Assembly (NCBI RefSeq): GCF_904061905.1
Contig: NZ_CAJFCI010000040.1
Span: 1-46,735 of the forward strand
DNA from: Zestomonas carbonaria
Lineage (GTDB): Bacteria; Pseudomonadota; Gammaproteobacteria; Pseudomonadales; Pseudomonadaceae
Reading direction: 5' to 3'
Length of the DNA stretch: 46,735 nucleotides
Below, in pieces: positions 1-7,057 of this stretch (its first letter is position 1; every line of letters starts with the position of its first letter). A model generated the notes under the pieces. That model saw nothing but the letters and a program-made list of their open reading frames with translations. It was not told where the DNA came from and made no database searches. The position numbers and the translations under genes were made by a program.

Positions 1-6
1 CCCCAA

Positions 7-174
7 CCCTCTCCCGGAGGGAGAGGGGACTGATCGGCGTTGCGGGAGAGCACGGAGCCCGATGGTACGCACGGATACTCCTCTCTCCCATCGGGAGAGA
101 GGTTGTCCGGTGTTGTGGTGGGCTCATGGGGCAAGACCGGCTCCGTAGACTCCCCTCTCCCTCCGGGAGAGGGG
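7..174. repeat. Three copies of a CCCTCTCCC-N3-GGGAGAGGG palindromic repeat
   Basis: Three short near-perfect palindromes lie at 7-27 (9-bp arms, loop GGA), 80-102 (10-bp arms) and 152-174 (10-bp arms, loop TCC). The same unit returns at 23805-23974 and 41484-41503, and degenerate copies lie near 34450 and 46080. Every copy is intergenic. The rest of bases 1-282 shows no convincing gene; the reading frames across it are low-complexity translations of the repeats. The repeats could act as terminator-like hairpins, but they lack consistent T tracts, so I treat them as dispersed REP-like elements. Confidence 0.75.
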
Positions 175-282
175 CCGGGGGTGAGGGGCGGAGTGTCAGA
201 CAGCCCCGATACTCCATTCCCCCCAAGCAGCCCCGACTTCTCGTCCAGCCCTCCAGCCTCAAGCGCTCTTGATCGGCTTTTT

Positions 283-597
283 TCAATGACTCAGCTTGAG
301 GCCGAGCAATCCCGTGACGATCAACGCCACACTGGCCAACCGAATCAGCGCCATCGATTCACCGAACAGGATGATCCCTGCGATCACCGTGCCGACCGCG
401 CCGACGCCGGTCCATATCGCGTAGGCGGTTCCCAGCGGCAGGTCCTTCATGGCCAGGCCGAGCAGGCCGAGGCTGATCGCCATCGCTGCAACGGTCAGAG
501 CGGTAGGGAGGGGGCGGGTGAAGCCGTCGGTGTATTTCAGGCCGACGGCCCAGCCGACTTCGAACAGGCCGGCGAAGAACAGAATGATCCAGGACAT
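283..597 (-). CDS. sugE: SugE/Gdx guanidinium exporter (SMR family)
   Basis: The product is a 104-residue small multidrug resistance protein with four predicted membrane helices (about 2-20, 29-50, 57-79, 84-103). It would work as a dual-topology dimer in the inner membrane. The central Glu13 and the following [14 protein letters not shown] segment match the Gdx/SugE branch, known to export guanidinium in exchange for protons, rather than the EmrE branch. The ATG at 597 follows a GGAGG ribosome site (603-607 on the complement). The leader at 616-663 forms a guanidine-II riboswitch, which independently supports a guanidinium rather than a broad-drug role. The gene is probably monocistronic. 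The family call is secure; the substrate is inferred from branch and riboswitch. Confidence 0.93.
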   Translation of the reverse strand: MSWIILFFAGLFEVGWAVGLKYTDGFTRPLPTALTVAAMAISLGLLGLAMKDLPLGTAYAIWTGVGAVGTVIAGIILFGESMALIRLASVALIVTGLLGLKLSH

Positions 598-615
598 GAT
601 GACCTCCAGTGACTA

Positions 616-663
616 CCGGGGTCGTCCCCTGAATCCGCAAGCGAGCCGGGGTCGTCCCCGGCT
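616..663 (-). promoter_or_regulatory. Guanidine-II (mini-ykkC) riboswitch
   Basis: On the minus strand, upstream of sugE, two hairpins share the same ACGA tetraloop. P1 (663 to 644) has a perfect 8-bp stem, AGCCGGGG-ACGA-CCCCGGCT. P2 (629 to 618) has GGGG-ACGA-CCCC. About 14 bases separate them. Two hairpins with ACGR loops joined by a short linker and placed just before a ribosome site define the guanidine-II class. The GGAGG site lies about 10 bases after P2, so ligand-stabilised pairing of the two loops would expose it and turn on translation. The ligand is inferred from the class and the downstream exporter. Confidence 0.9.
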
Positions 664-725
664 GCCGGCCATTCTGGCAAATGTTGACCGCAAGGGCAAA
701 TTCATGACCTGTAACGGTGCATCGC

Positions 726-1646
726 TTAGATACCCTGCGGGATTTCCTCGCCGCCGAGCGCTTCGAACAGCGCCGGGAGGAATTCGCTGAAGGTCAGCAT
801 CATCAGGGTGAAGCTGGCGTCCTGTTGGGCCAGCGCATCGTCGCCGCCGTCCTGCTCGGCCTGTTCGGTGAGCAGGTCTTCGAAGCGCAGGCGCTTGATG
901 ATCAGCTTGTCGTCGAGCACGAAGGACAGCTTGTCCTGCCAGGCCAGCGACAACTGGGTGACCAGCTTGCCGGTGGAGAGGTGCAACTGGATTTCCTCGC
1001 TGGTCAGGTCCTGGCGCTTGCAGCGCACCACGCCGCCGTCCTCGTGGGTGTCGCGCAGTTCGCATTCGTCGAGCACGGTGAAGTCTGGCGCGGCCTGCTG
1101 GGTCTTGACCCAGTCGGTGAGGGTGGCGCTGGGGGCGATCTTCACCGACAGCGGACGCACCGGCAGCGAGCCGATGGCCTCGCGCAGGGTCGACAGCAGA
1201 TCCTCGGCGCGCCGGGCGCTGGCGCTGTTGACCAGGATCAGGCCGAGCTTCGGCGCGATGGCGGCGACGGTCTGCGAGCGGCGGATGAAGGCGCGTGGCA
1301 GGAAGGCCTGGACGATCTCGTCCTTGAGCTGGTCGCGCTCCTTCTTATAGACCTTGCGCATCTGCGCGGCCTCGATTTCCTCGACCTTGTCCTTCAGCGC
1401 GTCCTTGACCACGCTGCCGGGCAGGATGCGTTCTTCCTTGCGGGCGGCGATCAGCAGGAAGTCCTGGCTGACGTGCACCAGCGGCGCATCCTCGCCCTTG
1501 CCGAAGGGCGCGACGAAGCCGTAGGTGGTCAGTTCCTGGCTGGCGCAGGGGCGGGCGAGTTTGGTGGCCAGCGCAGCCTCCAGGGCCTCGGCATCGAAAG
1601 ACGTATCCTGGGTGAGGCGATAGACGAGCAGGTTGCGGAACCACAT
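726..1646 (-). CDS. rdgC: Recombination-associated protein RdgC
   Basis: This 306-residue protein matches the length and sequence character of RdgC, a ring-shaped dimer that binds double-stranded DNA on the nucleoid and limits RecA loading. The N terminus [11 protein letters not shown] is the usual RdgC start. The frame stays open 51 codons further upstream, but the ATG at 1646 is preceded by a GGAG ribosome site and gives the family length. The conserved core includes [13 protein letters not shown] near residue 100 and a C-terminal [12 protein letters not shown] segment. It stands alone between sugE and the divergent tRNA pair; no operon partner is visible. Confidence 0.95.
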   Translation of the reverse strand: MWFRNLLVYRLTQDTSFDAEALEAALATKLARPCASQELTTYGFVAPFGKGEDAPLVHVSQDFLLIAARKEERILPGSVVKDALKDKVEEIEAAQMRKVYKKERDQLKDEIVQAFLPRAFIRRSQTVAAIAPKLGLILVNSASARRAEDLLSTLREAIGSLPVRPLSVKIAPSATLTDWVKTQQAAPDFTVLDECELRDTHEDGGVVRCKRQDLTSEEIQLHLSTGKLVTQLSLAWQDKLSFVLDDKLIIKRLRFEDLLTEQAEQDGGDDALAQQDASFTLMMLTFSEFLPALFEALGGEEIPQGI

Positions 1647-1759
1647 GGCGGGCGAATCTCCAAACGACGCAAAAGCGCGCATTATTCTCCTCGTGGCCGC
1701 ATAGGCCAACCCTGAGCTAACTCTTTGGTGTATCTGAAGAAATTTATTCCAAAAAGGAC

Positions 1760-1788
1760 TTGCCAGGGTTTGGGGCGCTCCGTAGAAT
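1760..1788 (+). promoter_or_regulatory. Sigma70-type promoter of the tRNA pair
   Basis: TTGCCA (1760-1765) and TAGAAT (1783-1788) are separated by exactly 17 bases. The tRNA-Val gene starts 21 bases after the -10 hexamer, a normal distance for a tRNA transcript with a short 5' leader. Confidence 0.75.
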
Positions 1789-1808
1789 GCGCGCCACACC
1801 GAGAGAGC

Positions 1809-1884
1809 GGGTGGTTAGCTCAGCCGGGAGAGCATCTGCCTTACAAGCAGAGGGTCGGCGGTTCGATCCCGTCACCACCCACCA
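1809..1884 (+). tRNA. tRNA-Val (anticodon TAC)
   Basis: The 76-base gene has a complete cloverleaf: acceptor GGGTGGT paired with ACCACCC, D arm with AGCTCAG, anticodon loop CTTACAA giving anticodon TAC (Val, GUA/GUG), T arm GGTTCGATCC, and an encoded CCA end. It is the first gene of a two-tRNA transcript. Confidence 0.97.
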
Positions 1885-1900
1885 ATTCTCGGGGTAACGC

Positions 1901-1977
1901 GCAGCGGTAGTTCAGTCGGTTAGAATACCGGCCTGTCACGCCGGGGGTCGCGGGTTCGAGTCCCGTCCGCTGCGCCA
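1901..1977 (+). tRNA. tRNA-Asp (anticodon GTC)
   Basis: The 77-base gene starts 16 bases after tRNA-Val. The acceptor GCAGCGG pairs with CCGCTGC, the D loop has AGTTCAGTCGGTTAGA, the anticodon loop CTGTCAC carries GTC (Asp), the T arm is GGGTTCGAGTCCC, and CCA is encoded. No duplicated tRNA 3' end that would mark an integrated island is visible nearby. Confidence 0.97.
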
Positions 1978-2143
1978 TTTTCCCTCCTTGCTTCACCTCG
2001 CAATATCCTCCTCTTCGTTTCCAAATACCTGAACCTATTCGGATTTTCCTGCTCATATCCTCGTAGCCAGTGATCGCGACGGCCTGATAAGCTCGCATCT
2101 TCACTCGATAGCGCTCGCCTGGGCGCACGGACAAGGAAACAGC

Positions 2144-2860
2144 ATGAGACAGCATCGTTTGGCGGCCGCGGTAGCGCTGGTCGGCCTGGTTCTCGCCGGC
2201 TGCGACAAGCAAGCCGCCGTGGAGCTGAAAACCCCGGCACAGAAGGCCTCCTACGGCATCGGTCTGAACATGGGCAAGAGCCTGGCCCAGGAAGGCATGG
2301 ACGATCTCGACTCCAAGGCCGTGGCCCAGGGTATCGAGGACGCCCTCGGCAAGAAGGAGCAAAAGCTCAAGGATGAAGAGCTGGTCGAAGCCTTCGCCTT
2401 CCTGCAGAAGCGTGCCGAAGAGCGCATGGCCAAGCTGAACGAGGAAAGCGCCGCCGCCGGCAAGAAGTTCCTCGAGGAAAACGGCAAGCGCGATGGCGTG
2501 ACCACCACCGCCTCCGGCCTGCAGTATGAAGTGGTGACGAAGGCCGGCGGCGCCCAGCCGAAGCCCACCGACGTGGTGACCGTCCACTACGAGGGCCGCC
2601 TCACCGACGGCCAGGTGTTCGACAGCTCCATCGAGCGCGGCAGCCCGATCGACCTGCCGGTCAGCGGCGTGATCCCGGGTTGGGTCGAAGGCCTGCAACT
2701 GATGCATGTGGGTGAGAAGTACAAGTTCTACATCCCGAGCGAACTGGCCTACGGCGAGCAGAGCCCGAGCCCGGCGATCCCGGCCAATTCGGTGCTGGTG
2801 TTCGACGTCGAGTTGATCGGTATCAAGGACACGGCCCAGCAGCCGGACCCGCAGCAGTAA
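2144..2860 (+). CDS. FKBP-type peptidyl-prolyl isomerase, lipoprotein (Mip/FklB-like)
   Basis: The 238-residue protein has a lipoprotein signal with lipobox LAGC (Cys20), so it is probably anchored in the envelope facing the periplasm. Residues about 30-130 form the helical FKBP N-terminal dimerisation domain, rich in Lys and Glu. Residues about 140-228 form the FKBP catalytic domain with HYEGRLTDGQVFDSS, VIPGWVEGLQ and LAYGE, which hold the usual Tyr, Phe, Asp, Trp and Tyr pocket residues. It should catalyse cis-trans isomerisation of prolyl bonds in exported proteins. The ATG at 2144 follows AAGGAAACAGC. A strong terminator follows at 2883. Confidence 0.93.
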   Translation: MRQHRLAAAVALVGLVLAGCDKQAAVELKTPAQKASYGIGLNMGKSLAQEGMDDLDSKAVAQGIEDALGKKEQKLKDEELVEAFAFLQKRAEERMAKLNEESAAAGKKFLEENGKRDGVTTTASGLQYEVVTKAGGAQPKPTDVVTVHYEGRLTDGQVFDSSIERGSPIDLPVSGVIPGWVEGLQLMHVGEKYKFYIPSELAYGEQSPSPAIPANSVLVFDVELIGIKDTAQQPDPQQ

Positions 2861-2882
2861 GCAACTCCCCGGTACAGGACAG

Positions 2883-2910
2883 CGCCCCGTTTCGACGGGG
2901 CGTTGTCGTT
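2883..2910 (+). terminator. Rho-independent terminator after the FKBP gene
   Basis: An 8-bp perfect stem CGCCCCGT/ACGGGGCG is closed by a TTCG tetraloop and followed by the T-rich TTGTCGTTTCT. It lies 22 bases after the FKBP stop codon. Confidence 0.85.
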
Positions 2911-3224
2911 TCTGGCAGGCGAACCCGATTGCGACCCGGCAGTCTGATCAGGAAGGATGTCGGTGCGTCGGGTGTTACGGTTATGCACATTGTGCGAGCG
3001 TTTCTCATCTCGCCCGGCGTGGAACCTTCATGATTGCTGGATAAGCTTATAACCGGTTGATTTTGTTTGGATTTTTCATCTGAATAAAATTTATCCGATC
3101 TGTCTGGGAGCCGCATGGGACGGGGCTTTGCTCGACTCATTCAGGATTTGTCTACAAGGTTATCCACAGCTTCGGTGGATAACCCGAGCAGGCCCTTTAG
3201 GGTGCGGATTGGCGAGACACGACG
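2911..3224. other. Intergenic region, AT-richer, with a DnaA-box-like palindrome
   Basis: I see no gene here. Bases about 3030-3105 are clearly AT-richer than the surroundings and are the likely promoter region for the next gene, although I cannot fix -35 and -10 hexamers. At 3158-3184 a perfect 10-bp inverted repeat, GGTTATCCAC and GTGGATAACC around a 7-base loop, contains TTATCCACA (3160-3168), identical to the DnaA-box consensus. It has no T tract, so it is a poor terminator. Confidence 0.5.
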
Positions 3225-3668
3225 ATGAAAACACCGTGGAACCTCAAGCGTTACCTGGCGTTGGCGCAGCGTTTTCTAGGCAATGGTCGGCTGCCTTTCC
3301 TGCTGGCTGCCGTCACTCGAAAGAGTGCCCGCCAGGGTTGGCGACTGTCCGCCGTGAAGGACGATCTGCGCCTGCTGCAAGCGCTCTGCGGCGCCTGGTG
3401 GCGCGGCGAGTACCGGGCGATCAGCCGCCAGGCGCTGGTTTCGGCCGTCGCCGCGTTGCTGTATTTCCTCTCGCCGCTGGACCTGATACCCGATCTTTTG
3501 TTGGGGGTGGGCTTGCTCGATGACTTCGCGGTGCTGGCCTGGGTGATGAGGACCTGGCGGCAGGAGCTGGAAGCGTTTCGCGTCTGGCGGGATGCGCAGT
3601 CGGCGGACAGGCAGGCGGAGTTGCTGCGCATTCCCGAGTCGGGCGAGGAGAGCGGCGAGGCTCCCTGA
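3225..3668 (+). CDS. YkvA family membrane protein (DUF1232)
   Basis: The 147-residue protein carries the DUF1232 signature around residues 67-103, ALLYFLSPLDLIPD followed by LLDDFAVL. This is one hydrophobic hairpin typical of YkvA proteins, whose biochemical role is not established. The basic N terminus and charged C-terminal tail probably face the cytoplasm. The ATG at 3225 has only a weak GGCGAG upstream. It is the first of four co-directional small genes running to 5127, but the 44-base gap to the XRE gene has its own ribosome site, so co-transcription is plausible rather than shown. Confidence 0.85.
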   Translation: MKTPWNLKRYLALAQRFLGNGRLPFLLAAVTRKSARQGWRLSAVKDDLRLLQALCGAWWRGEYRAISRQALVSAVAALLYFLSPLDLIPDLLLGVGLLDDFAVLAWVMRTWRQELEAFRVWRDAQSADRQAELLRIPESGEESGEAP

Positions 3669-3712
3669 TGGCCTGTTAAGATTCGGCCCAGAGACTGGAG
3701 AAGGATCAATTG

Positions 3713-4294
3713 ATGAACGTGCAAGTGATCATGCGCGACGGCGAAGCCGGGTATGCCGTGCTGGCGTGGGCCGATTACCAGGCCCTGCTGCGTGCTGCCG
3801 GTCGCGAAGTGCCCGCCGCGCCTGGCGCCGAGCCCGTCGGGAACGGCCGGCCGATCCTGGCCCGGCTTGGCGAACTGCGTGAAGGCAAGGGCTTCACCCA
3901 GGAACAACTGGCCCGCGCGGTGGGCATCAGTCCGCACTATTTGGCTATGATCGAAAAAGGAGAGCGTCAACCGGATGCGGCGATAGGGTCTGTTGCCGTT
4001 TCGGCACGGCCGCGACGGAGCCTGTTTTTGCGCGAGGCTAGGCGCGAGACGCGAAGTTTGGTCGTTCCAAATGAGCCGTCGAGCAACGACGCATCGCGCA
4101 AAAACAGGCCCGTCCCTTCGGGTTGCGCGGCAAATGGCGCCATGCGTCGTTGCGGGACTTGGCAAGGGGGATACCATTCCCTGCGTCCCGCGCCTAACCT
4201 GGCGCCATTTGGCGCGGCAACGCGGTTCGCGACGAAACGGCAACAGACCCTAGCACGGAATCTTGGAGTAGATGGCTGGGGAGACGAGATGTGA
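3713..4294 (+). CDS. XRE-type HTH regulator carrying an in-frame MITE insertion
   Basis: The present frame encodes 193 residues from the ATG at 3713 (ribosome site GAGAAGG nearby). Residues about 1-35 are a small N-terminal module (NVQVIMRDG...YAVLAWADYQALL). Residues about 46-91 are an XRE helix-turn-helix with TQEQLARAVGIS and YLAMIEKGERQPD. At codon 91 a 265-bp element plus its TA duplication interrupts the gene; 267 bp is 89 codons and contains no stop, so translation continues into the native tail ARNLGVDGWGDEM. Removing it restores PDAAIARNLGVDGW, a normal XRE ending, and a 104-residue protein. The insertion splits the last helix of the DNA-binding fold, so function may be lost or altered. 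The stop overlaps the next gene's start. Confidence 0.85.
   Translation: MNVQVIMRDGEAGYAVLAWADYQALLRAAGREVPAAPGAEPVGNGRPILARLGELREGKGFTQEQLARAVGISPHYLAMIEKGERQPDAAIGSVAVSARPRRSLFLREARRETRSLVVPNEPSSNDASRKNRPVPSGCAANGAMRRCGTWQGGYHSLRPAPNLAPFGAATRFATKRQQTLARNLGVDGWGDEM
3986..4250. mobile_element. 265-bp MITE-like element with 18-bp perfect terminal inverted repeats
   Basis: The ends are GGGTCTGTTGCCGTTTCG and its exact complement, and TA flanks both sides (3984-3985 and 4251-4252), consistent with a TA target duplication. TA duplications are typical of IS630/Tc1-mariner and some IS5-group transposases. No transposase is encoded, so it would be non-autonomous. Inside are two further inverted repeats: a 15-bp pair at 4021-4035/4094-4108 and an 11-bp pair at 4132-4142/4200-4210, giving a nested-hairpin structure. 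No other copy is seen in the window. Confidence 0.85.
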
Positions 4295-4656
4295 GCATAC
4301 GTATCAGCCGCCAGCAGTGGGAGGCGTTGCTTCACGAGCTCGAAGAGGCACGCCGGCAACGTCACCTGTTGACCTATCGCGCCCTGATCGAGCGCTTGGA
4401 ACTACCCACCCCCGCGATGCAGACGCTTGCCGCGGCGCTGGAGCACCTGGCTGCGCTGGACGCCCGCGCCGAGCGGCCGTTGCGCAGCGCCCTGGTGATC
4501 AGCCAGGGAGCGAGCCGCCTGCCGCGCCCGGGTTTCTTCGAGAGCGTCGTGCGCCTGGGGCGTTTTTCCGGACCTTCCGACGGCGTGGCGGCGGCTTCCT
4601 GGCACGCTGCCGAAGTGGTGCGGGTGTTCGAGTTCGATTACCCCGAGGAGGTCTGA
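4291..4656 (+). CDS. Conserved hypothetical protein
   Basis: The 121-residue protein starts with GTG at 4291, overlapping the XRE stop in ATGTGA, and ends directly against the next ATG, so translational coupling with both neighbours is likely. Residues 1-60 are predicted helical and charged (WEALLHELEEARRQRHLLTYRALIERLELPTPAMQ). Residues about 70-121 resemble a compact alpha/beta unit with RSALVISQGASRLPRPGFFE and HAAEVVRVFEFDYP. No catalytic motif, signal peptide or membrane segment is visible. A homologue is expected in the same place in other pseudomonads, from memory of gene order. I cannot assign a function. Confidence 0.75.
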   Translation: MSIRISRQQWEALLHELEEARRQRHLLTYRALIERLELPTPAMQTLAAALEHLAALDARAERPLRSALVISQGASRLPRPGFFESVVRLGRFSGPSDGVAAASWHAAEVVRVFEFDYPEEV

Positions 4657-5127
4657 ATGTGGCACTGGCGACTGCGGGCGCGCGTGAGTTATGCCGTGGC
4701 GCGCAGGCTGTTCCGCTGGCGCTGGCTGGTCCGCCAGCCGCGTGCCTGGCAGTGGATGCAGGGGCAGTTCGCACGCATGGCGGCGTTGGGAGATCGCTCC
4801 GCGCAAAGCTTCTACGGCCATCTGCTGGTGTTTCGCGGCGAGGGTTTCGGCGCGCGGGAGGAGGGCATCCGCCTGCTGCGCCTCGCGGCCTCGGCGGGGG
4901 ACGGCAAGGCCGCCTATCAACTGGGACTGTTGAGCCTGGCCGGCGATAGCCGGCGGCCGCCGGATGGCCTGGAGGCCGCGCGCTGGTGGGGCAAGGCCGC
5001 CGAGGCCGGGCATCCGCTGGCGGCTCGCCGCCTGGCCGAGCTGTACCAGACCGGCGGTCACGGCCTGGCGCCCGACTCCGTGCAGGCCGATCGCTACGCA
5101 ACACGCGCTGCCGAGCTGGGGCTGTAG
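4657..5127 (+). CDS. Sel1-like repeat protein
   Basis: The 156-residue protein starts immediately after the previous stop. A very basic, Trp/Arg-rich N terminus (about 1-45) precedes about three Sel1-type helical repeats: residues about 46-80 (ALGDRSAQSFYGHLL), 81-118 (AASAGDGKAAYQLGLLSLAG) and 119-156 (AAEAGHPLAARRLAELYQTGGHG). Sel1 repeats form TPR-like solenoids that bind partner proteins. There is no obvious signal peptide. It is the last gene of the four-gene run; the next gene points the other way. Confidence 0.85.
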   Translation: MWHWRLRARVSYAVARRLFRWRWLVRQPRAWQWMQGQFARMAALGDRSAQSFYGHLLVFRGEGFGAREEGIRLLRLAASAGDGKAAYQLGLLSLAGDSRRPPDGLEAARWWGKAAEAGHPLAARRLAELYQTGGHGLAPDSVQADRYATRAAELGL

Positions 5128-5133
5128 ATTCCT

Positions 5134-5205
5134 GGGCAGGGAGGGCTTCAGCCCACCAATCGAAATCGAACCCTTCTTTGGCGGGCTGAAGCCCACCCTC
5201 TGCCC
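5134..5205. repeat. Imperfect inverted repeat between convergent genes
   Basis: Arms at 5134-5154 and 5183-5205 share AGGGCTTCAGCCC in one orientation and GGGCTGAAGCCC in the other, flanked by GGGCAGGG and CCCTCTGCCC. The unit lies between the convergent Sel1 and EAL genes, so it may work as a bidirectional terminator or be a dispersed repeat copy. It lacks a clear T tract. Confidence 0.55.
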
Positions 5206-5214
5206 ACCTGTGTA

Positions 5215-6978
5215 TCAGGCCGCGGGGACTCCGCGTGTGTCGATGACGTGCAGGCTGTAGCCCGGCATGTTCTTGGCGTAGCGCTTGGCCTCCGAGGCCA
5301 GGCTGGCCAGTTGGCCGGCATCCAGTTGCGCGCAGCTCTCCGGATGCAGGTGCACCACCCCGAGGGACAGCGAGAGTAGCGGATATTCCTGGCGCCTGCC
5401 CTGGCGGTCATGGGCGACGATGCAGCCGGTCTCGAGGTGTTCGGCGTTGTAGAAGCGCCGGCACTGTCCCTGGAAATCCTCCAGCAGCAGGTTGAGGCGC
5501 TGGCGCCAGTCCGCCGAGCCGAGCACCAGCAGGAAATCGTCGCCGCCGATATGGCCGACGAAGTCGCGCGCCGGGTCGATCCGTTCGCTCAGGCATTGCG
5601 CCAGGCAGAGCAGCACTTCATCGCCCCTGGCATAGCCGTACAGGTCGTTGAAGGGCTTGAAGCTGTCCACGTCGACGTAGCAGATCACCGCCTGGCGCCG
5701 CTGTTGCAGCAGGCGGGCCAGGCATTGCTGGATCGGCACGTTGCCGGGCAGCAGGGTCAGCGGGTTGGCGTGACGGGCCTGCTGCACCTTGAGTTCGGTG
5801 ATCAGCTTGAGCACGTCGATGACCCGCCCCAGGCCCAGGTAGCGGCCGTGCCGGGTGATGATGAAATCTTCCTCGATGCGTTGCCGGGCGCGGCTGGTGA
5901 GCAGGCGGCTGGCGCGCTGCAGGGGCTGGTCGACCTCGATGGCGAGGAAGTCCGTGCTCATCAGCCGGCTGATCGGCTTGCGTGCCAGGAGGTCGGTGGC
6001 GAAGGGCTTCAGCAGCGCTTCGGACAGCGAGTGGCGGTGGATGATGCCGACCGGATGCTGCCGTTCGTCCAGCACCGCCAGGGAGTTCAGGTTGGCTTGC
6101 AGGCGGAAGGCTTCCAGCACCTCGGCGACCGGGCGGTCCTGCCGCACGGCGGGTTGTTCGTTGAGCAGCGCGGCGAGGTCGCTGCCTTCCTCGGCGAGTC
6201 CCGGGGTGTTCGGCTGCATTCTGGGCAGCAGGCTGCTGGCGTCGCGCACCGGGTGTTCCTGGGGGCGGCTGATCAGGTAACCCTGGACCAGGTCCACGCC
6301 CATCTCGGCGAGCACCGCGAGTTCTTCCGGTCGTTCGATACCTTCGGCGATCACCTGGGCGCGCGAGGCCTTGGCCATCTTGCGGATGGAGTCGACGAAC
6401 TCGCGCTTGACCGCGTCCTGGTGGATGCCGTCGATGAAGTGGCGGTCGATCTTGACGAAGTCCGGGCGCAGTTCCGACCACAGGCGCAGGCTCGAATATC
6501 CGGCGCCGAGATCGTCGAGGGCGATGGAAAAGCCCATGGCGCGGTAGTGGTGCAGGGCGTTGTCGAGCAGGTCGAAGTCTTCCGTGGGGGATTGCTCGGT
6601 CAGCTCGATCACCACCTGGCCGGGTGGAATGCCGAATTTCTGCAACAACTGCAGGGTACGCCCGGGCTGGTGGCCGGGTTCGAGCAGCGATTCCGGCGAA
6701 ACATTGAGGAACAGGCGGCCTTCGAGGCGCTGTTCGCTGAAGCGGCGGCAGGCGCTGGTCCGGCAGGCCATCTCCAGCTCGCTGAGGCGGCCGGCATGAC
6801 GGGCGACGCCGAACAGGCTGATGGGGGAGTGCAGCGGGCTGTTTGATGGCCCGCGGGTCAGGGCCTCGAAGCCGATGATGCGTTGCTCGGCGAGCGACAC
6901 TATGGGCTGGAACAGGCTGTGCAGGTCGCCGTGAGCGAGGATCGAGTCCAGTGCGCTCAACTGCTCGGTGACGGTCAT
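5215..6978 (-). CDS. EAL-CBS-GGDEF cyclic-di-GMP signalling protein
   Basis: The 587-residue protein has the unusual order EAL (about 10-245), paired CBS (about 270-390) and GGDEF-like (about 420-580). The EAL part keeps the catalytic set: EAL at 38-40, ELTEQ, DDLGAGYSSL, KIDRHF and AEGIERPEEL, so phosphodiesterase activity on cyclic-di-GMP is likely. The GGDEF box reads GGDDF, a departure from the synthase signature that makes cyclase activity uncertain; it may instead bind nucleotide and regulate. CBS pairs usually bind adenosyl ligands. No membrane segment is seen. The ATG at 6978 was preferred over one 17 codons upstream, because the latter lies in the prc terminator hairpin. Confidence 0.9.
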   Translation of the reverse strand: MTVTEQLSALDSILAHGDLHSLFQPIVSLAEQRIIGFEALTRGPSNSPLHSPISLFGVARHAGRLSELEMACRTSACRRFSEQRLEGRLFLNVSPESLLEPGHQPGRTLQLLQKFGIPPGQVVIELTEQSPTEDFDLLDNALHHYRAMGFSIALDDLGAGYSSLRLWSELRPDFVKIDRHFIDGIHQDAVKREFVDSIRKMAKASRAQVIAEGIERPEELAVLAEMGVDLVQGYLISRPQEHPVRDASSLLPRMQPNTPGLAEEGSDLAALLNEQPAVRQDRPVAEVLEAFRLQANLNSLAVLDERQHPVGIIHRHSLSEALLKPFATDLLARKPISRLMSTDFLAIEVDQPLQRASRLLTSRARQRIEEDFIITRHGRYLGLGRVIDVLKLITELKVQQARHANPLTLLPGNVPIQQCLARLLQQRRQAVICYVDVDSFKPFNDLYGYARGDEVLLCLAQCLSERIDPARDFVGHIGGDDFLLVLGSADWRQRLNLLLEDFQGQCRRFYNAEHLETGCIVAHDRQGRRQEYPLLSLSLGVVHLHPESCAQLDAGQLASLASEAKRYAKNMPGYSLHVIDTRGVPAA

Positions 6979-6991
6979 GGCAGCTCTCTGT

Positions 6992-7025
6992 CGGAAAGAA
7001 AAAGGCCGGTCTTTCGACCGGCCTT
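6992..7025 (-). terminator. Rho-independent terminator of prc
   Basis: A 10-bp perfect stem AAGGCCGGTC/GACCGGCCTT with a 4-base loop (7002-7025) is followed, reading the minus strand, by TTTTTCTTT. It lies 33 bases after the prc stop codon and separates prc from the EAL gene. Confidence 0.9.
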
Positions 7026-7057
7026 GCATTTCACGACAGCCAGATGACGATCTGATG

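Noticed and set aside
1..282. CRISPR-like array from the regular CCCTCTCCC repeats
   Set aside because: Repeats are palindromic, only 21-23 bp, with spacers of unequal length (52 and 49 bases) and no cas genes in the window.
1809..1977. Possible integration (att) site at the tRNA pair
   Set aside because: No integrase gene, no repeated tRNA 3' end and no compositional shift nearby; the flanking genes are ordinary core genes.
3158..3184. Replication origin
   Set aside because: Only one or two DnaA-type boxes and none of the usual origin neighbours (dnaA, dnaN, gidA, rpmH).
3713..4294. XRE gene as an antitoxin of a toxin-antitoxin pair
   Set aside because: Neither neighbour (YkvA protein, conserved hypothetical) looks like a RelE/HigB/HipA toxin, and the operon appears to be a conserved chromosomal one.
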